Shown here one piece after another: positions 37,681 through 46,251 of a DNA stretch of 46,660 nt. Below the pieces are notes generated by a model, which ran no database searches, was not told the origin of the DNA, and worked only from the letters and a program-made list of their open reading frames with translations. Within the stretch, counting starts at the first letter, position 1, and every line of letters begins with the position of its first letter. The translations under genes were made by a program, and so were the position numbers. Source of the DNA: Mesorhizobium silamurunense (GTDB lineage: Bacteria > Pseudomonadota > Alphaproteobacteria > Rhizobiales > Rhizobiaceae); NCBI RefSeq assembly GCF_014843825.1, contig NZ_JHQR01000138.1:1-46660 (forward strand), written 5' to 3'.

Positions 37681-37714
37681 ATGTCAGATCCTGCGTTTGA
37701 GGCCGTCTCGCATT

Positions 37715-38932
37715 TCAGGCTTCGGAAGTCTCGGAGCCCGAAACCGCGTCCCTGCTGAACATCTGGTTGTCGAGCGACATGAAGCGCTGGTGCATGATGC
37801 AAGCGGCTCCGAAAGCGGATCCGTATGCGGCGCTCTCGTTGAAGACGATCTCTGGAATGGGAAAGGTTTCGGCCTGAAGGCTGCGGATATGCGCGTCGAC
37901 CCGTGCGGCTACCAATGGGTAGAGTTCTGCTACAGACCCGCCCAAAACGATGCGGTTGGGATCAATCAACCGCGATATCTGAACGACGGCAAATGCAAAT
38001 AGGGTGGCCCATTCCTCTGCGAGTTGCACTGCTTGCGGGACGCGGTCGCGGACGTTGCGCAAAAACGCGTCAAGGTCGGCGTCCGGATTGAATTGTCGGT
38101 AGGAAGACAGAATTCGATCGCGTCCGAAGGCCTGCTCCAGATTGCGGTACGTCGGGTTTCGTGTCTTGAGGTGGCCGACTTCGCCTGCAAGACCATTGCC
38201 GCCACGAAACAGCTTGCCGTCGATCACGATTCCGCCGCCGACGCCGGTCTCGATGACCATGAAGAAGGTCACGCCGCTCGCCGCTTCCGGCTGGCTGTAG
38301 GTGATGCCGATGCCGAATGCATTGCCGTCATTTTCCGCGCACACCGGAATTTCAGCGGGAAGAAGGCTTCGGGTGAGGGCTGTGAGATCAAGATTTCGCC
38401 ATCCGAGTATAGGTGCGACATGGATGAAACCGTTCTGATCCATTTGCCCCGGCACCGTAATCCCGAGCCCTTGGCACCGCACCAGCCTGTCCTTGCCGAT
38501 CTCGGCGAAAGCCCGGTTGATGGCGACGCGAACCGCGTCTTGCGGATCGCTATTGTGCCCGTCGAAGCGGTTTGTGGCGCTGTGGATGATCTTGCCGGCA
38601 AGGTCAATCTCAACGCAGGTCATATGCTCAACGCCTATTTCGACGCCGATAAAGAAAACAGCCTCGGGTACAATTTCCACGAGGATGCCCGGTCTCCCGG
38701 CTCTGGGTTGACCTGCCGAATTCGTAAGGTTGGTCTCTGGGACCTCACGAACAAGCCCGACCTCCACGAGTTCCAGAACGATATTGCCAGCCGACGAACG
38801 GTTCACCCCCATGTGCCTGGCAAGTTCTGCCCGGCTCAGCGGACCGAAGCGATGGAGGGCGTTCAATGTCGCCACCGCGTTGCTCTGACGAATCCTGCGC
38901 GGAGAGCTGCTGGCAAAGGTCGCATGGTTCAT
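37715..38932 (-). CDS. ROK-family transcriptional regulator
   Basis: A 405-residue regulator: an N-terminal winged helix-turn-helix (FGPLSRAELARHMGVNRSSA) followed by a ROK sugar-kinase-like domain (GLGITVPGQM, CAENDGNAFGIG, ETGVGGGIVIDGKLFRGGNG, AGEVGH). The cysteine cluster that usually binds zinc just after the GH histidine is absent: the segment reads KTRNPTYRNLEQAFGRDRIL. It most likely represses this catabolic locus until a ketose or its phosphate binds. Two starts are possible, ATG 38932 (after AGGAG) and ATG 38947 (after GGGAG). It is 34 bp upstream of the kinase gene and may be co-transcribed. Confidence 0.9.
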   Translation of the reverse strand: MNHATFASSSPRRIRQSNAVATLNALHRFGPLSRAELARHMGVNRSSAGNIVLELVEVGLVREVPETNLTNSAGQPRAGRPGILVEIVPEAVFFIGVEIGVEHMTCVEIDLAGKIIHSATNRFDGHNSDPQDAVRVAINRAFAEIGKDRLVRCQGLGITVPGQMDQNGFIHVAPILGWRNLDLTALTRSLLPAEIPVCAENDGNAFGIGITYSQPEAASGVTFFMVIETGVGGGIVIDGKLFRGGNGLAGEVGHLKTRNPTYRNLEQAFGRDRILSSYRQFNPDADLDAFLRNVRDRVPQAVQLAEEWATLFAFAVVQISRLIDPNRIVLGGSVAELYPLVAARVDAHIRSLQAETFPIPEIVFNESAAYGSAFGAACIMHQRFMSLDNQMFSRDAVSGSETSEA

Positions 38933-38980
38933 GGCAGGCTCCTGCATATTCGCTCCCAGCCTATACCGCACCAGAGCCCG

Positions 38981-39004
38981 GTTTGCCGCCTTACGACGGC
39001 AAAC
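38981..39004. promoter_or_regulatory. Perfect inverted repeat upstream of the ROK gene
   Basis: GTTTGCCG-N8-CGGCAAAC is an exact 8-bp palindrome with 8-base spacer, 35-50 bp before the ROK start codons. No T-run follows on either strand. It is well placed as an autoregulatory operator. Confidence 0.6.
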
Positions 39005-39053
39005 GCCGGACCGTTTTGTCTCGATAAACTGCCGCGCGCCGATAAAATGTGCG

Positions 39054-39308
39054 CTACACCGCCTCGGCTGGTGAGGACAAGTTCACCTCGCGACCCCTGA
39101 CCACTACAGACCCTGCGTCGCGTCGCAGTATGCCCATCAGAATACCGAGGAAGGTCGACTTGCCGGCGCCGTTCCCGCCGCAGAGCGCATTGACCGTGCC
39201 GGCGCGCAGCTGGATCTGGCCGTCGATTAGCGCCGGGACGCCGCCAAAACTCTTGGCGACATTGCTGGCGCCAAGGAGCAACGGCGCAACACCGGTGCCT
39301 CGTTCGTC
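39054..39308 (-). pseudogene. Truncated sugar ABC transporter ATPase (RbsA type)
   Basis: About 80 codons match the start of a ribose/xylose-type ATPase: LLGASNVAKSFGGVPALIDG, then NALCGGNGAGKSTFLGILMG with Walker A, and RREVNLSSPAEA-like end, cut by TAG at 39054. The signature, Walker B and the whole second half are missing. It lies between the epimerase and ROK genes, the place where a functional transporter gene would be expected in related loci. Confidence 0.8.
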
Positions 39309-39391
39309 GGCATTGGCTATTCCTGTTCCATCCTCCCATCCTCTTCGATCCCGGCGGCGCGGGTCGCGACCGGCCCACAGTCCTTGACCCC

Positions 39392-40279
39392 TCAGGCAGC
39401 CTTGTTGATCTCGGCCCGACGCACGGCCTCCGCCCAATGGCTTTCGATGAAAGCCCGGGCGTGCGCGGCGAGCGGATTGTTGTCATCCCAGGTATCGCGC
39501 CAGATAGCACAGACGCGTGACAGCGCTTCATCGACGATGGCGCTTGAGAAGCTTTCGAAGGTGATGTCGCGGTTGTGAAAGCCGATATCGACCAGCGCGG
39601 AAAAGATGCTCGGAAAGTCGATCGTGCCGGTGCCGAGATAGCCACGGTAGTTTTCGTTGAAGTGGAAATAGGCCACCTTCTCGCCGGCCATGCGGAGGGC
39701 GCCGGCCGGGCTGGCCTCCTCGATGTTCATGTGGAACGTGTCGAGATGCAGGAAAACGTCGTCGCGGCCGGTATCCTTGATGAATTTCAGGCCCTGCGCG
39801 GCCGTGTTCAGCAGGTTGGATTCGAAGCGATTGACCACTTCGAGAACGATTTGCACGCCACAGTCCTTCGCTACGTTTGCGGTCGCGGCAACGGCTTCGG
39901 CACTGTTCATCCAGCCACCGCGTGTCGGCATCCGGTCGTATTTGCCGTGCTTCGAATACAGGATGCCGCCCAAGCGGATTCCGCCAATGTCGCGGACTGC
40001 CTTGACAGCGTCGGACAGCATCAATGTTCCCTTGGCGACCACGGCCTTGTCTTCGCTTGAGACGTCCGCGTCTGCGGGCAGGCCCATCGTGACGACGACC
40101 TCGACATCCAGTGCCTTGGCCTTTTTGGCTAAGCGATCAAGGTCGAATTTCTCGGGGCGCAGATAGGCGAATTCGATCAGGCGAAAGCCATGCTCCGCCG
40201 TCTTGTCGAGCGCCATTTCGAGGCCTTCCTGGGTCTGGCCGTTTGTCCAAACAAACGAATGGATACCGAGACGCCGCAT
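39392..40279 (-). CDS. Ketose 3-epimerase (D-psicose/tagatose 3-epimerase family)
   Basis: A 295-residue TIM-barrel sugar isomerase/epimerase starting at ATG 40279, after AGGAGGGGAACC. Metal-binding residues appear in the expected blocks: VLEVVNRFESN (Glu), HLDTFHMNIEE (Asp and His), YFHFNENYRGYLG and ITFESFSS (Glu). The family inverts C3 of ketohexoses, for example L-tagatose to L-sorbose or D-tagatose to D-sorbose. It is first gene of the minus-strand catabolic set, next to the divergent promoter region, and fits the galactitol branch of the pathway. Confidence 0.88.
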   Translation of the reverse strand: MRRLGIHSFVWTNGQTQEGLEMALDKTAEHGFRLIEFAYLRPEKFDLDRLAKKAKALDVEVVVTMGLPADADVSSEDKAVVAKGTLMLSDAVKAVRDIGGIRLGGILYSKHGKYDRMPTRGGWMNSAEAVAATANVAKDCGVQIVLEVVNRFESNLLNTAAQGLKFIKDTGRDDVFLHLDTFHMNIEEASPAGALRMAGEKVAYFHFNENYRGYLGTGTIDFPSIFSALVDIGFHNRDITFESFSSAIVDEALSRVCAIWRDTWDDNNPLAAHARAFIESHWAEAVRRAEINKAA

Positions 40280-40291
40280 TGGTTCCCCTCC

Positions 40292-40308
40292 TGCAAAATC
40301 ATTTTGCA
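40292..40308. promoter_or_regulatory. 17-bp perfect palindrome at the epimerase start
   Basis: TGCAAAATCATTTTGCA has 7-bp arms around a 3-base centre, 13 bp upstream of the epimerase ATG. On the minus strand a weak promoter (TTGGAG-N18-TATCTT) would place it at the transcription start. A likely repressor operator. Confidence 0.6.
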
Positions 40309-40477
40309 TGCTGAAGATACAAACTGGGAGTCAAATGCTCCAATTTTGACATCGACGCAAGAGGATCCCGTAGCATTCCGCATCGTCATCAGAATCGCCG
40401 CATCGAGAAAAATCATTTAGAATCATGCATATAGGATGGAGAAAATTGGCGTTAAAAATTTTTCTCTTCGCAGTTGC

Positions 40478-40526
40478 AGCAAAAATAATATGCAGCCTTG
40501 CACAACAAAAGTTGCGCGAATTAGAT
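40478..40526 (+). promoter_or_regulatory. Promoter and operator of the polyol ABC transporter operon
   Basis: AGCAAAAATAATATGCA (40478-40494) matches the epimerase-side palindrome at 12 of 17 bases. Next to it, GCACAAC-AAAA-GTTGCGC (40500-40517) is an inverted repeat with one mismatch, lying between TTGCAC (40498-40503) and TTAGAT (40521-40526), which form a -35/-10 pair with 17-base spacing. A repressor bound here would block RNA polymerase. Confidence 0.5.
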
Positions 40527-40588
40527 TTTTGTTCTAGGGAAAAGGCAGTCGACGGCATTGGGCCGCTCGTTGTTTGGGAGGAATGCAG

Positions 40589-42025
40589 ATGAACGTTCGA
40601 GTGAAGCTCGGCGTGACTGTTCTTGCGGTCGCGCTGATGTCGGGAACCGCGCTGGCAGCCGGTAATGACGACTTCTGGGCAAAGGCAGCCGAACCCTACA
40701 AGGGCGTCGTCCTGCATGGCGTCACTGAAAGCACGCCGCCGTCAAATTACATCAAGGACGTTCTCGCGCCCGAATTCGAGAAGAAGACGGGCATAAAGGT
40801 CGACATCGAAACCACCTCATGGGACCAGATGTACGACAAGGCCATCAAGGATATGGAAGCCGGCACCGGCATCTACGACGTGGTCTATATCGAGCAGGAC
40901 ATCATCTACTCATACCTGGCGCGGAACTTTCTGACCGACATCACGAAGGCGCTGAAGGACAAGCCTGAACTCAAGGCGTCGACCTATGACGATGCCAAAT
41001 TCACCAGCTTCGCCAACTATTTCAAGCAGGATGGCGACCTCTATGGCGTGCCGATGGAGGCGTTCCTGAAGATCTACTGCTATCGCAAGGACCTGTTCAA
41101 CGACCCGGAGATCAAGGCCGCATTCAAGAAGCAGACCGGGCATGACCTGAAGCCGGCCACGACCCATGAGGAATACACCGAAATCGCCGACTTCTTCACC
41201 AAATGGGGCAAGGACCACAATCTGCAACTCTGGGGCTCGACCGCGCAAGCCCACACCGGTCATCCGGCATCATGGTATGAGTTCTTCGAGTCGGTCGCGC
41301 CAACCTTTGGTGTCTACAGCTGGGGTATCGACGCGAGCAAGAACTACGCGGCCACCGTCGAGCATGGCGGCGCAATGAACAGCGACAAAGCCAAGGCTGC
41401 CCTGAAATGGTGGTTGCACCTGCGCGACATCGCACCGCCGGAATCGGCGCAATCGACCTGGAGCGAGGTTGCCACGACCTTCGCCGCCGGTCGTGCTGCT
41501 CAGGGTCTGGTCTATGGTGAGAACGCCGCCTGGATCGAGACCGACACTTCGAAGTCGAAGGTTACAGGCCAGGTAGGTTTCGCCCTGCCGACGCTTTCGC
41601 CGGGGGTGATGGATGACGCCAAGTCGGGCAAGGGCTACGTCGGCTATTACGACGGCGGCGCCTTCGGTCTTCCGGTCACCTCGAAGAACAAGGAAGCGGC
41701 GCTGCTGTTCCTTGAATATATCGGCCAGGACGAGGTGCAGCCCGGTTGGGCGGTCGCTGCGCCGCGGATCACGAACACCGCGACCTTCGATGCTCCTGAG
41801 GTCAAGGACATGGATGTCAAGCTCGGCGGCTTCTATACGATGCTGAAGGACGAGGGCAAACTCTTTGCCGGCGCTCCGCCCTATCCGTTCCACGCCCAGG
41901 TCCGCGAAGCCACCGCGCCGATCTTCTACGACATCCTGACCGGCAAGATCGGGCCTGACGAAGGTCTCGACAAGATGGCGGCCAAGGCCGAAGAGGAACT
42001 GACCTCCCTCGGCTACCGCAAGTAA
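40589..42025 (+). CDS. Polyol ABC transporter substrate-binding protein (SmoE-like)
   Basis: A 478-residue family 1 solute-binding protein. Signal peptide at residues 1-23 ([17 protein letters not shown]). The mature part has the usual two-lobe pattern ([67 protein letters not shown]). Start at 40589, six bases after GGGAGGA; an ATG at 40583 lies inside that site. It captures sugar alcohols in the periplasm and hands them to the two permeases downstream. First gene of the plus-strand operon, transcribed from the divergent region with the palindromes. Confidence 0.92.
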   Translation: MNVRVKLGVTVLAVALMSGTALAAGNDDFWAKAAEPYKGVVLHGVTESTPPSNYIKDVLAPEFEKKTGIKVDIETTSWDQMYDKAIKDMEAGTGIYDVVYIEQDIIYSYLARNFLTDITKALKDKPELKASTYDDAKFTSFANYFKQDGDLYGVPMEAFLKIYCYRKDLFNDPEIKAAFKKQTGHDLKPATTHEEYTEIADFFTKWGKDHNLQLWGSTAQAHTGHPASWYEFFESVAPTFGVYSWGIDASKNYAATVEHGGAMNSDKAKAALKWWLHLRDIAPPESAQSTWSEVATTFAAGRAAQGLVYGENAAWIETDTSKSKVTGQVGFALPTLSPGVMDDAKSGKGYVGYYDGGAFGLPVTSKNKEAALLFLEYIGQDEVQPGWAVAAPRITNTATFDAPEVKDMDVKLGGFYTMLKDEGKLFAGAPPYPFHAQVREATAPIFYDILTGKIGPDEGLDKMAAKAEEELTSLGYRK

Positions 42026-42049
42026 GCTACATCCTCCCGGTAGTCGAGC

Positions 42050-42078
42050 GGGCCGCCGCCCTCGCGAGGCGGCGGCCC
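42050..42078 (+). promoter_or_regulatory. Strong GC hairpin between binding-protein and permease genes
   Basis: GGGCCGCCGCC and GGCGGCGGCCC form a perfect 11-bp stem with a 7-base loop, 24 bp after the stop of the binding-protein gene. No T-run follows. In such operons a hairpin here protects the upstream mRNA and lets the binding protein be made in excess over the permeases. Confidence 0.7.
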
Positions 42079-42145
42079 AACCGTCACGGGACATGGTAGC
42101 ATGCGACAGGTGCCGGACAGGTTGATCGCAAGGGGAGGATGGGAA

Positions 42146-43024
42146 ATGAAATCCAACACGTTTGGCTGGATACTGCTGGCTCCGACCATAGTCGTCCTGT
42201 TCTTCTTCGGTGTCCTGCCGTTCCTCTACGTGGTTTATGTCTCGTTCCACCAGTGGAACCCCTTCGCCGCCAATCCGTACATGATCTACAACGGCGCCGG
42301 AAACTTCCGGCAGATCGTCTTCGACGGCGCGTTCCTGGCCTCGCTCGGCGTGACCGTCGCCTTCGTGTTCTTCGCCGTCCTGACCGAGGTCATCGTCGGC
42401 TACCTGCTTGCGCAGGCCTTCATGTCGGACTTCCCGGGCAAGGCCTTCTTCCGCACCATTCACACCTTGCCGCTGATCATCGCGCCAATCATCGTCGGCT
42501 CGATCTGGAAGCTGATGACGACACCATCCATCGGCATCATCCCGCATCTGCTCCAGTCAAGCGTCGGTTTCGACTTGAACATCGGCCAGAGCGCCGCCGC
42601 CGCCTTCATCATCACCATCATCATGGACGTTTGGCACTGGACGCCTCTGGTGACCTTGACCCTGATCGCCGCGCTGGTTTCGCTACCGCCCGACCCGTTC
42701 GAGCAGGCTCAGATCGACGGGGCGGGCAAGTGGCAGATCTTTTGGCACATTACCCTGCCGATGATTGCCCCCGCCGTGATGGCCACCGTCTTCATTCGCC
42801 TTATGGATGCTCTGCGCATCGTGGACGAGGTGCTCATGCTGACAGGTGGCGGCCCGGGCTCGGCCACCCGCTACATCGGCGTGCACATCTTCCGGGAGGT
42901 CTTTCCGCGAACGAACTACGGCTACGGGTCGGCGATTTCGGTCGTCGTCCTCTATCTCACGATTGTGGCCTGCTGGCTGCTCTACACGGGCATGCTCGCG
43001 CCGCGTAAACCCAGGAAGAGCTAG
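42146..43024 (+). CDS. Polyol ABC transporter permease (SmoF-like)
   Basis: A 292-residue MalF-type permease with six membrane helices and the EAA loop VSLPPDPFEQAQIDGAGKWQ, then IFWHITLPMI, that contacts the ATPase. ATG 42146 follows GGGGAGGA; the longer frame from 42101 lacks coding character. It is three bases from the next permease. Together they make the channel. Confidence 0.92.
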   Translation: MKSNTFGWILLAPTIVVLFFFGVLPFLYVVYVSFHQWNPFAANPYMIYNGAGNFRQIVFDGAFLASLGVTVAFVFFAVLTEVIVGYLLAQAFMSDFPGKAFFRTIHTLPLIIAPIIVGSIWKLMTTPSIGIIPHLLQSSVGFDLNIGQSAAAAFIITIIMDVWHWTPLVTLTLIAALVSLPPDPFEQAQIDGAGKWQIFWHITLPMIAPAVMATVFIRLMDALRIVDEVLMLTGGGPGSATRYIGVHIFREVFPRTNYGYGSAISVVVLYLTIVACWLLYTGMLAPRKPRKS

Positions 43025-43027
43025 TCG

Positions 43028-43864
43028 ATGAAAAAGAAGACGCCCTGGCCCTATGTCTTCTTCTGGGTCCTCATCAGCTTCCTGACGCTGTTCCCGATCT
43101 ATTGGCTGTTCGTCATCTCGGTGACGCCGTCGTTCGAACTGTTTTCGACACCCAGCGTGATCCTGCAGCATGTCGACTGGCAGAACTACACTGAGGTCAT
43201 CGGCAATCCCACCCTGAGGGGATACATGATGAACTCGCTGCTCATATCGTCGGGTAACGCGATCCTAACCACGACGTTCGGCTTCTTTGCCTGCTACGCG
43301 CTGTCGCGCTTCAATCTGAGCGGCAAGGAAAGCATCTTCTTCTGGACGATTACCAACCGGATGGCGCCGCCGGCGGTGTTCCTGCTGCCACTCTTCCTCT
43401 TGCTGACCAAGGTCTACAGGATCGAGGGGTTCACGCTGCTCGACACACGGATCGGCATGATCCTAGTCTACTGCACGTTCAACCTGCCCTTTGCGATCTG
43501 GACGCTGCGGCCGACCGTGGACGGCATTCCGAAAGAGCTCGATGAAGCCGCCTTTGTGGACGGTGCGAGTCCGTGGAAGGTGATCACCGAGGTCGTCTTC
43601 CCGCTCTGCCGTCCTGGCCTTGCGGTCACGTTGATCCTCACCTGGGTCTTCGCCTGGAATGAATACCTGCTGGCGGCCACTCTGACGAACTTCAACGCTC
43701 GTACGCTGACGACCGGACTGTCGGAGTATGTCACGACGACCGGAACCGCCTGGGGCATCATGGCGGCGATCTCAATCTTCACGCTGATCCCGGCGCTGAT
43801 CGTCTTTTCAGTCGTGCAACGGCACATTGTGGCCGGCCTGACGTTCGGCGCCGTCAAAGGGTGA
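43028..43864 (+). CDS. Polyol ABC transporter permease (SmoG/MalG-like)
   Basis: A 278-residue permease with six helices and the EAA motif DGIPKELDEAAFVDGASPWK in the cytoplasmic loop. The C-terminal HIVAGLTFGAVKG is the usual MalG-type end. It pairs with the preceding permease. Confidence 0.92.
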   Translation: MKKKTPWPYVFFWVLISFLTLFPIYWLFVISVTPSFELFSTPSVILQHVDWQNYTEVIGNPTLRGYMMNSLLISSGNAILTTTFGFFACYALSRFNLSGKESIFFWTITNRMAPPAVFLLPLFLLLTKVYRIEGFTLLDTRIGMILVYCTFNLPFAIWTLRPTVDGIPKELDEAAFVDGASPWKVITEVVFPLCRPGLAVTLILTWVFAWNEYLLAATLTNFNARTLTTGLSEYVTTTGTAWGIMAAISIFTLIPALIVFSVVQRHIVAGLTFGAVKG

Positions 43865-43868
43865 TCTC

Positions 43869-44120
43869 ATGGCCAGCAAAATGGAAAACATCGACAAGCC
43901 GATCGACATCCTCGACGATGCGAACGCTCCGCCGATAGCGGAAAAGAGCGGCTTTCTGCCGATCGAAACGAACTGGTTCGATCGGCTCTTCATCTCCGTC
44001 GTCATCTGGGTGGCGATGTCGCTTCTATGGTTCCGGTTCATCGAACCCTTGGGCTTGTCGATCTGGATCTCCAACGTGATCGCACTGGCTCTGGCAGCGT
44101 TCATCATCGCAAAGGGCTGA
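43869..44120 (+). CDS. Small two-span membrane protein of the transporter operon
   Basis: An 83-residue protein, four bases after the permease stop. The N-terminal 35 residues are polar ([20 protein letters not shown]), followed by two hydrophobic spans ([20 protein letters not shown] and [15 protein letters not shown]). Its tight place in the operon argues that it works with the transporter, perhaps as a stabilising or regulatory subunit. I know no named family. Confidence 0.8.
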   Translation: MASKMENIDKPIDILDDANAPPIAEKSGFLPIETNWFDRLFISVVIWVAMSLLWFRFIEPLGLSIWISNVIALALAAFIIAKG

Positions 44121-44124
44121 TCAC

Positions 44125-45171
44125 ATGGATGCGCTTGTTCTCGAGGAAAAACTGAATCTCTCGCTCCGCGATTTTCCGATTGAGCGTGAGGAAAAGCTCG
44201 GCCCGCGCGACGTGCGCATCAAGTTGCACACGGTCGGTATCTGCGGCTCTGACGTCCATTATTATACCCACGGCAAGATCGGCCCCTTCGTTGTCAGGGA
44301 GCCGATGATCCTCGGCCACGAGGCCTCCGGCACGGTCCTCGAGATTGGCTCCGAGGTGACTACGCTGAGGGAAGGCGACCGTGTCTGCATGGAACCAGGC
44401 ATCCCGGATCCGAATTCGAGGGCGACGCGACTCGGTAAATATAATGTCGACCCAGCCGTGCGGTTCTGGGCAACCCCGCCCGTCCACGGAATCCTGCGGC
44501 CGGCCTGCGTCCATCCCGAAGCCTTCACCTTCAAGCTGCCGGACAATGTGTCCTTTGCGGAGGCAGCGATGGTCGAGCCGCTTGCGGTCGGCGTCCATGC
44601 GGCCACGAAAGCCCGTATCAAACCGGGCGATATCGCGGTCGTGCTTGGGGCCGGGCCGATCGGCCTCGTAACTGCACTCTCCGCCCTGGCTGGCGGCTGC
44701 GCGCGCGTTTATGTGAGCGACCTGGCCGAAAAGAAGCTCGAGATCGCTGAGAGCTTGAGCCGTGCCATCATCGGCGTGCAGGTGGGCAAGGACGACCTTG
44801 CTGAACGCGTGAAGCGCGATACCGACGGTTGGGGCGTGGACGTATTGTTCGAGGCGTCCGGCTCACCCAAGGCCGCCTCGACGGTGTTCGAACCGCTGGC
44901 TCCCGGCGGATGTGTTGTCATGATCGGCGGCCAGTCCGATCCGATCTCATATGATACCGGGGCAGCGATGATCCGCGAGGCGCGGGTCGAGAACATTTTC
45001 CGCTACGCGCATGTCTTCCCGCGCTGTGTGGCGATGCTGTCGTCCGGCGCCATCGACGTCAAGCCGCTGATCACGCGCAAATTCGAATTCAAGGACAGCG
45101 TGCGGGCGTTCGAGATTGCCGCGTCGGCCCCGCCGGCGGACGTGAAAATGCAGATAGAACTGCCGCAATGA
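44125..45171 (+). CDS. Medium-chain polyol dehydrogenase (xylitol/altritol dehydrogenase-like)
   Basis: A 348-residue zinc-type alcohol dehydrogenase. Catalytic-zinc ligands C40 (GICGSD) and H65-E66 (GHEASG) are present. The structural zinc cysteines are absent: the region reads [20 protein letters not shown], as in Gluconobacter-type xylitol dehydrogenases. The Rossmann motif is [20 protein letters not shown], with an aspartate (VSDLAEKK) suggesting NAD. It likely oxidises a polyol to a ketose; D-altritol to D-tagatose or xylitol to D-xylulose are the main options. It is between the small membrane protein and the ATPase in the same operon. Confidence 0.88.
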   Translation: MDALVLEEKLNLSLRDFPIEREEKLGPRDVRIKLHTVGICGSDVHYYTHGKIGPFVVREPMILGHEASGTVLEIGSEVTTLREGDRVCMEPGIPDPNSRATRLGKYNVDPAVRFWATPPVHGILRPACVHPEAFTFKLPDNVSFAEAAMVEPLAVGVHAATKARIKPGDIAVVLGAGPIGLVTALSALAGGCARVYVSDLAEKKLEIAESLSRAIIGVQVGKDDLAERVKRDTDGWGVDVLFEASGSPKAASTVFEPLAPGGCVVMIGGQSDPISYDTGAAMIREARVENIFRYAHVFPRCVAMLSSGAIDVKPLITRKFEFKDSVRAFEIAASAPPADVKMQIELPQ

Positions 45172-45189
45172 CCATAGGGAGACGCGTTC

Positions 45190-46251
45190 GTGGCTGATGT
45201 CAAAATCGAAAAGGTCTTCAAGCGCTACGGCAGTGTGCAAATCATGCATGGTGTCGGCGTCGATATCGAGGACGGCGAGTTCGTCGTGCTCGTCGGACCG
45301 TCGGGCTGTGGAAAATCCACGCTCCTGCGCATGATTGCCGGTCTCGAGGAGATCAGCGACGGCACGATCAGCATCGGCGGGCGCATCGTCAACGACATGC
45401 CGCCGAAGGATCGCGATATCGCGATGGTCTTCCAGTCCTACGCGCTCTATCCGCACAAGACCGTGTTCGACAATATCGGCTTCCCGCTGAAGATGGCCAA
45501 GCGCTCGCCAGCGGAAATCAAGGAGAAGGTCCACAAGGCGGCGGAGATTCTCGATCTGACGAAATACCTGGGCCGTTACCCGAAGCAGCTCTCCGGCGGT
45601 CAGCGCCAGCGTGTCGCCATGGGCCGTGCCATCGTTCGCGATCCACAGGTCTTTCTGTTCGACGAACCGCTATCGAACCTCGACGCGAAGCTGCGTGTGA
45701 CAATGCGCGTCGAGATCAAGGAACTGCATCAGCGCCTGAAGACCACGATCGTCTATGTGACGCACGATCAGATCGAGGCGATGACCATGGCGGACAAGAT
45801 TGTCGTCATGCGTGACGGCCGGGTCGAGCAGATCGGCGCGCCACTCGATCTGTACGACAATCCCCAAAACGTCTTCGTCGCCGGATTTATCGGGTCGCCG
45901 TCAATGAATTTTGTGCAAGGCACTATCAAAGGCTCCGGGACAAACAAGCAGTTTGTGTCCGACAGTGGGCTGGCACTGCCGGTCCCGGCTACCGCTGCTG
46001 CCGATGGCCAGACAGTCACCTACGGCGTCCGGCCCGAACATATTTCCGTCGGCCCCGAGGGTATTCCGCTCAGAGTCGTTGTGACTGAGCCCACTGGAGC
46101 GGAGACTCAGATTTTCGCAAAGGCTGGCAAGGACATGATGGATGCCGTCGTGAAGGAGCGAATTTCCGCAGCTCCAGGAGAGGAAATCGGCTTCGTCATC
46201 GATCCAGCAAATGTGCACTTGTTCGATCGCAAGACCGAGCAGCGCATATGA
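45190..46251 (+). CDS. Polyol ABC transporter ATP-binding protein (UgpC/SmoK type)
   Basis: A 353-residue ATPase of the MalK/UgpC class starting with GTG 45190. Walker A GPSGCGKST at residues 36-44, Q-loop VFQSYALYPHKT, signature QLSGGQRQRVAMGRA, Walker B VFLFDEPLSNLDAKLR, H-loop VTHDQIEAMTMADK. The C-terminal 110 residues form the regulatory OB/TOBE domain (YGVRPEHISVGPEGIPLRVV). It energises the permease pair. Last gene of the operon. Confidence 0.93.
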   Translation: MADVKIEKVFKRYGSVQIMHGVGVDIEDGEFVVLVGPSGCGKSTLLRMIAGLEEISDGTISIGGRIVNDMPPKDRDIAMVFQSYALYPHKTVFDNIGFPLKMAKRSPAEIKEKVHKAAEILDLTKYLGRYPKQLSGGQRQRVAMGRAIVRDPQVFLFDEPLSNLDAKLRVTMRVEIKELHQRLKTTIVYVTHDQIEAMTMADKIVVMRDGRVEQIGAPLDLYDNPQNVFVAGFIGSPSMNFVQGTIKGSGTNKQFVSDSGLALPVPATAAADGQTVTYGVRPEHISVGPEGIPLRVVVTEPTGAETQIFAKAGKDMMDAVVKERISAAPGEEIGFVIDPANVHLFDRKTEQRI

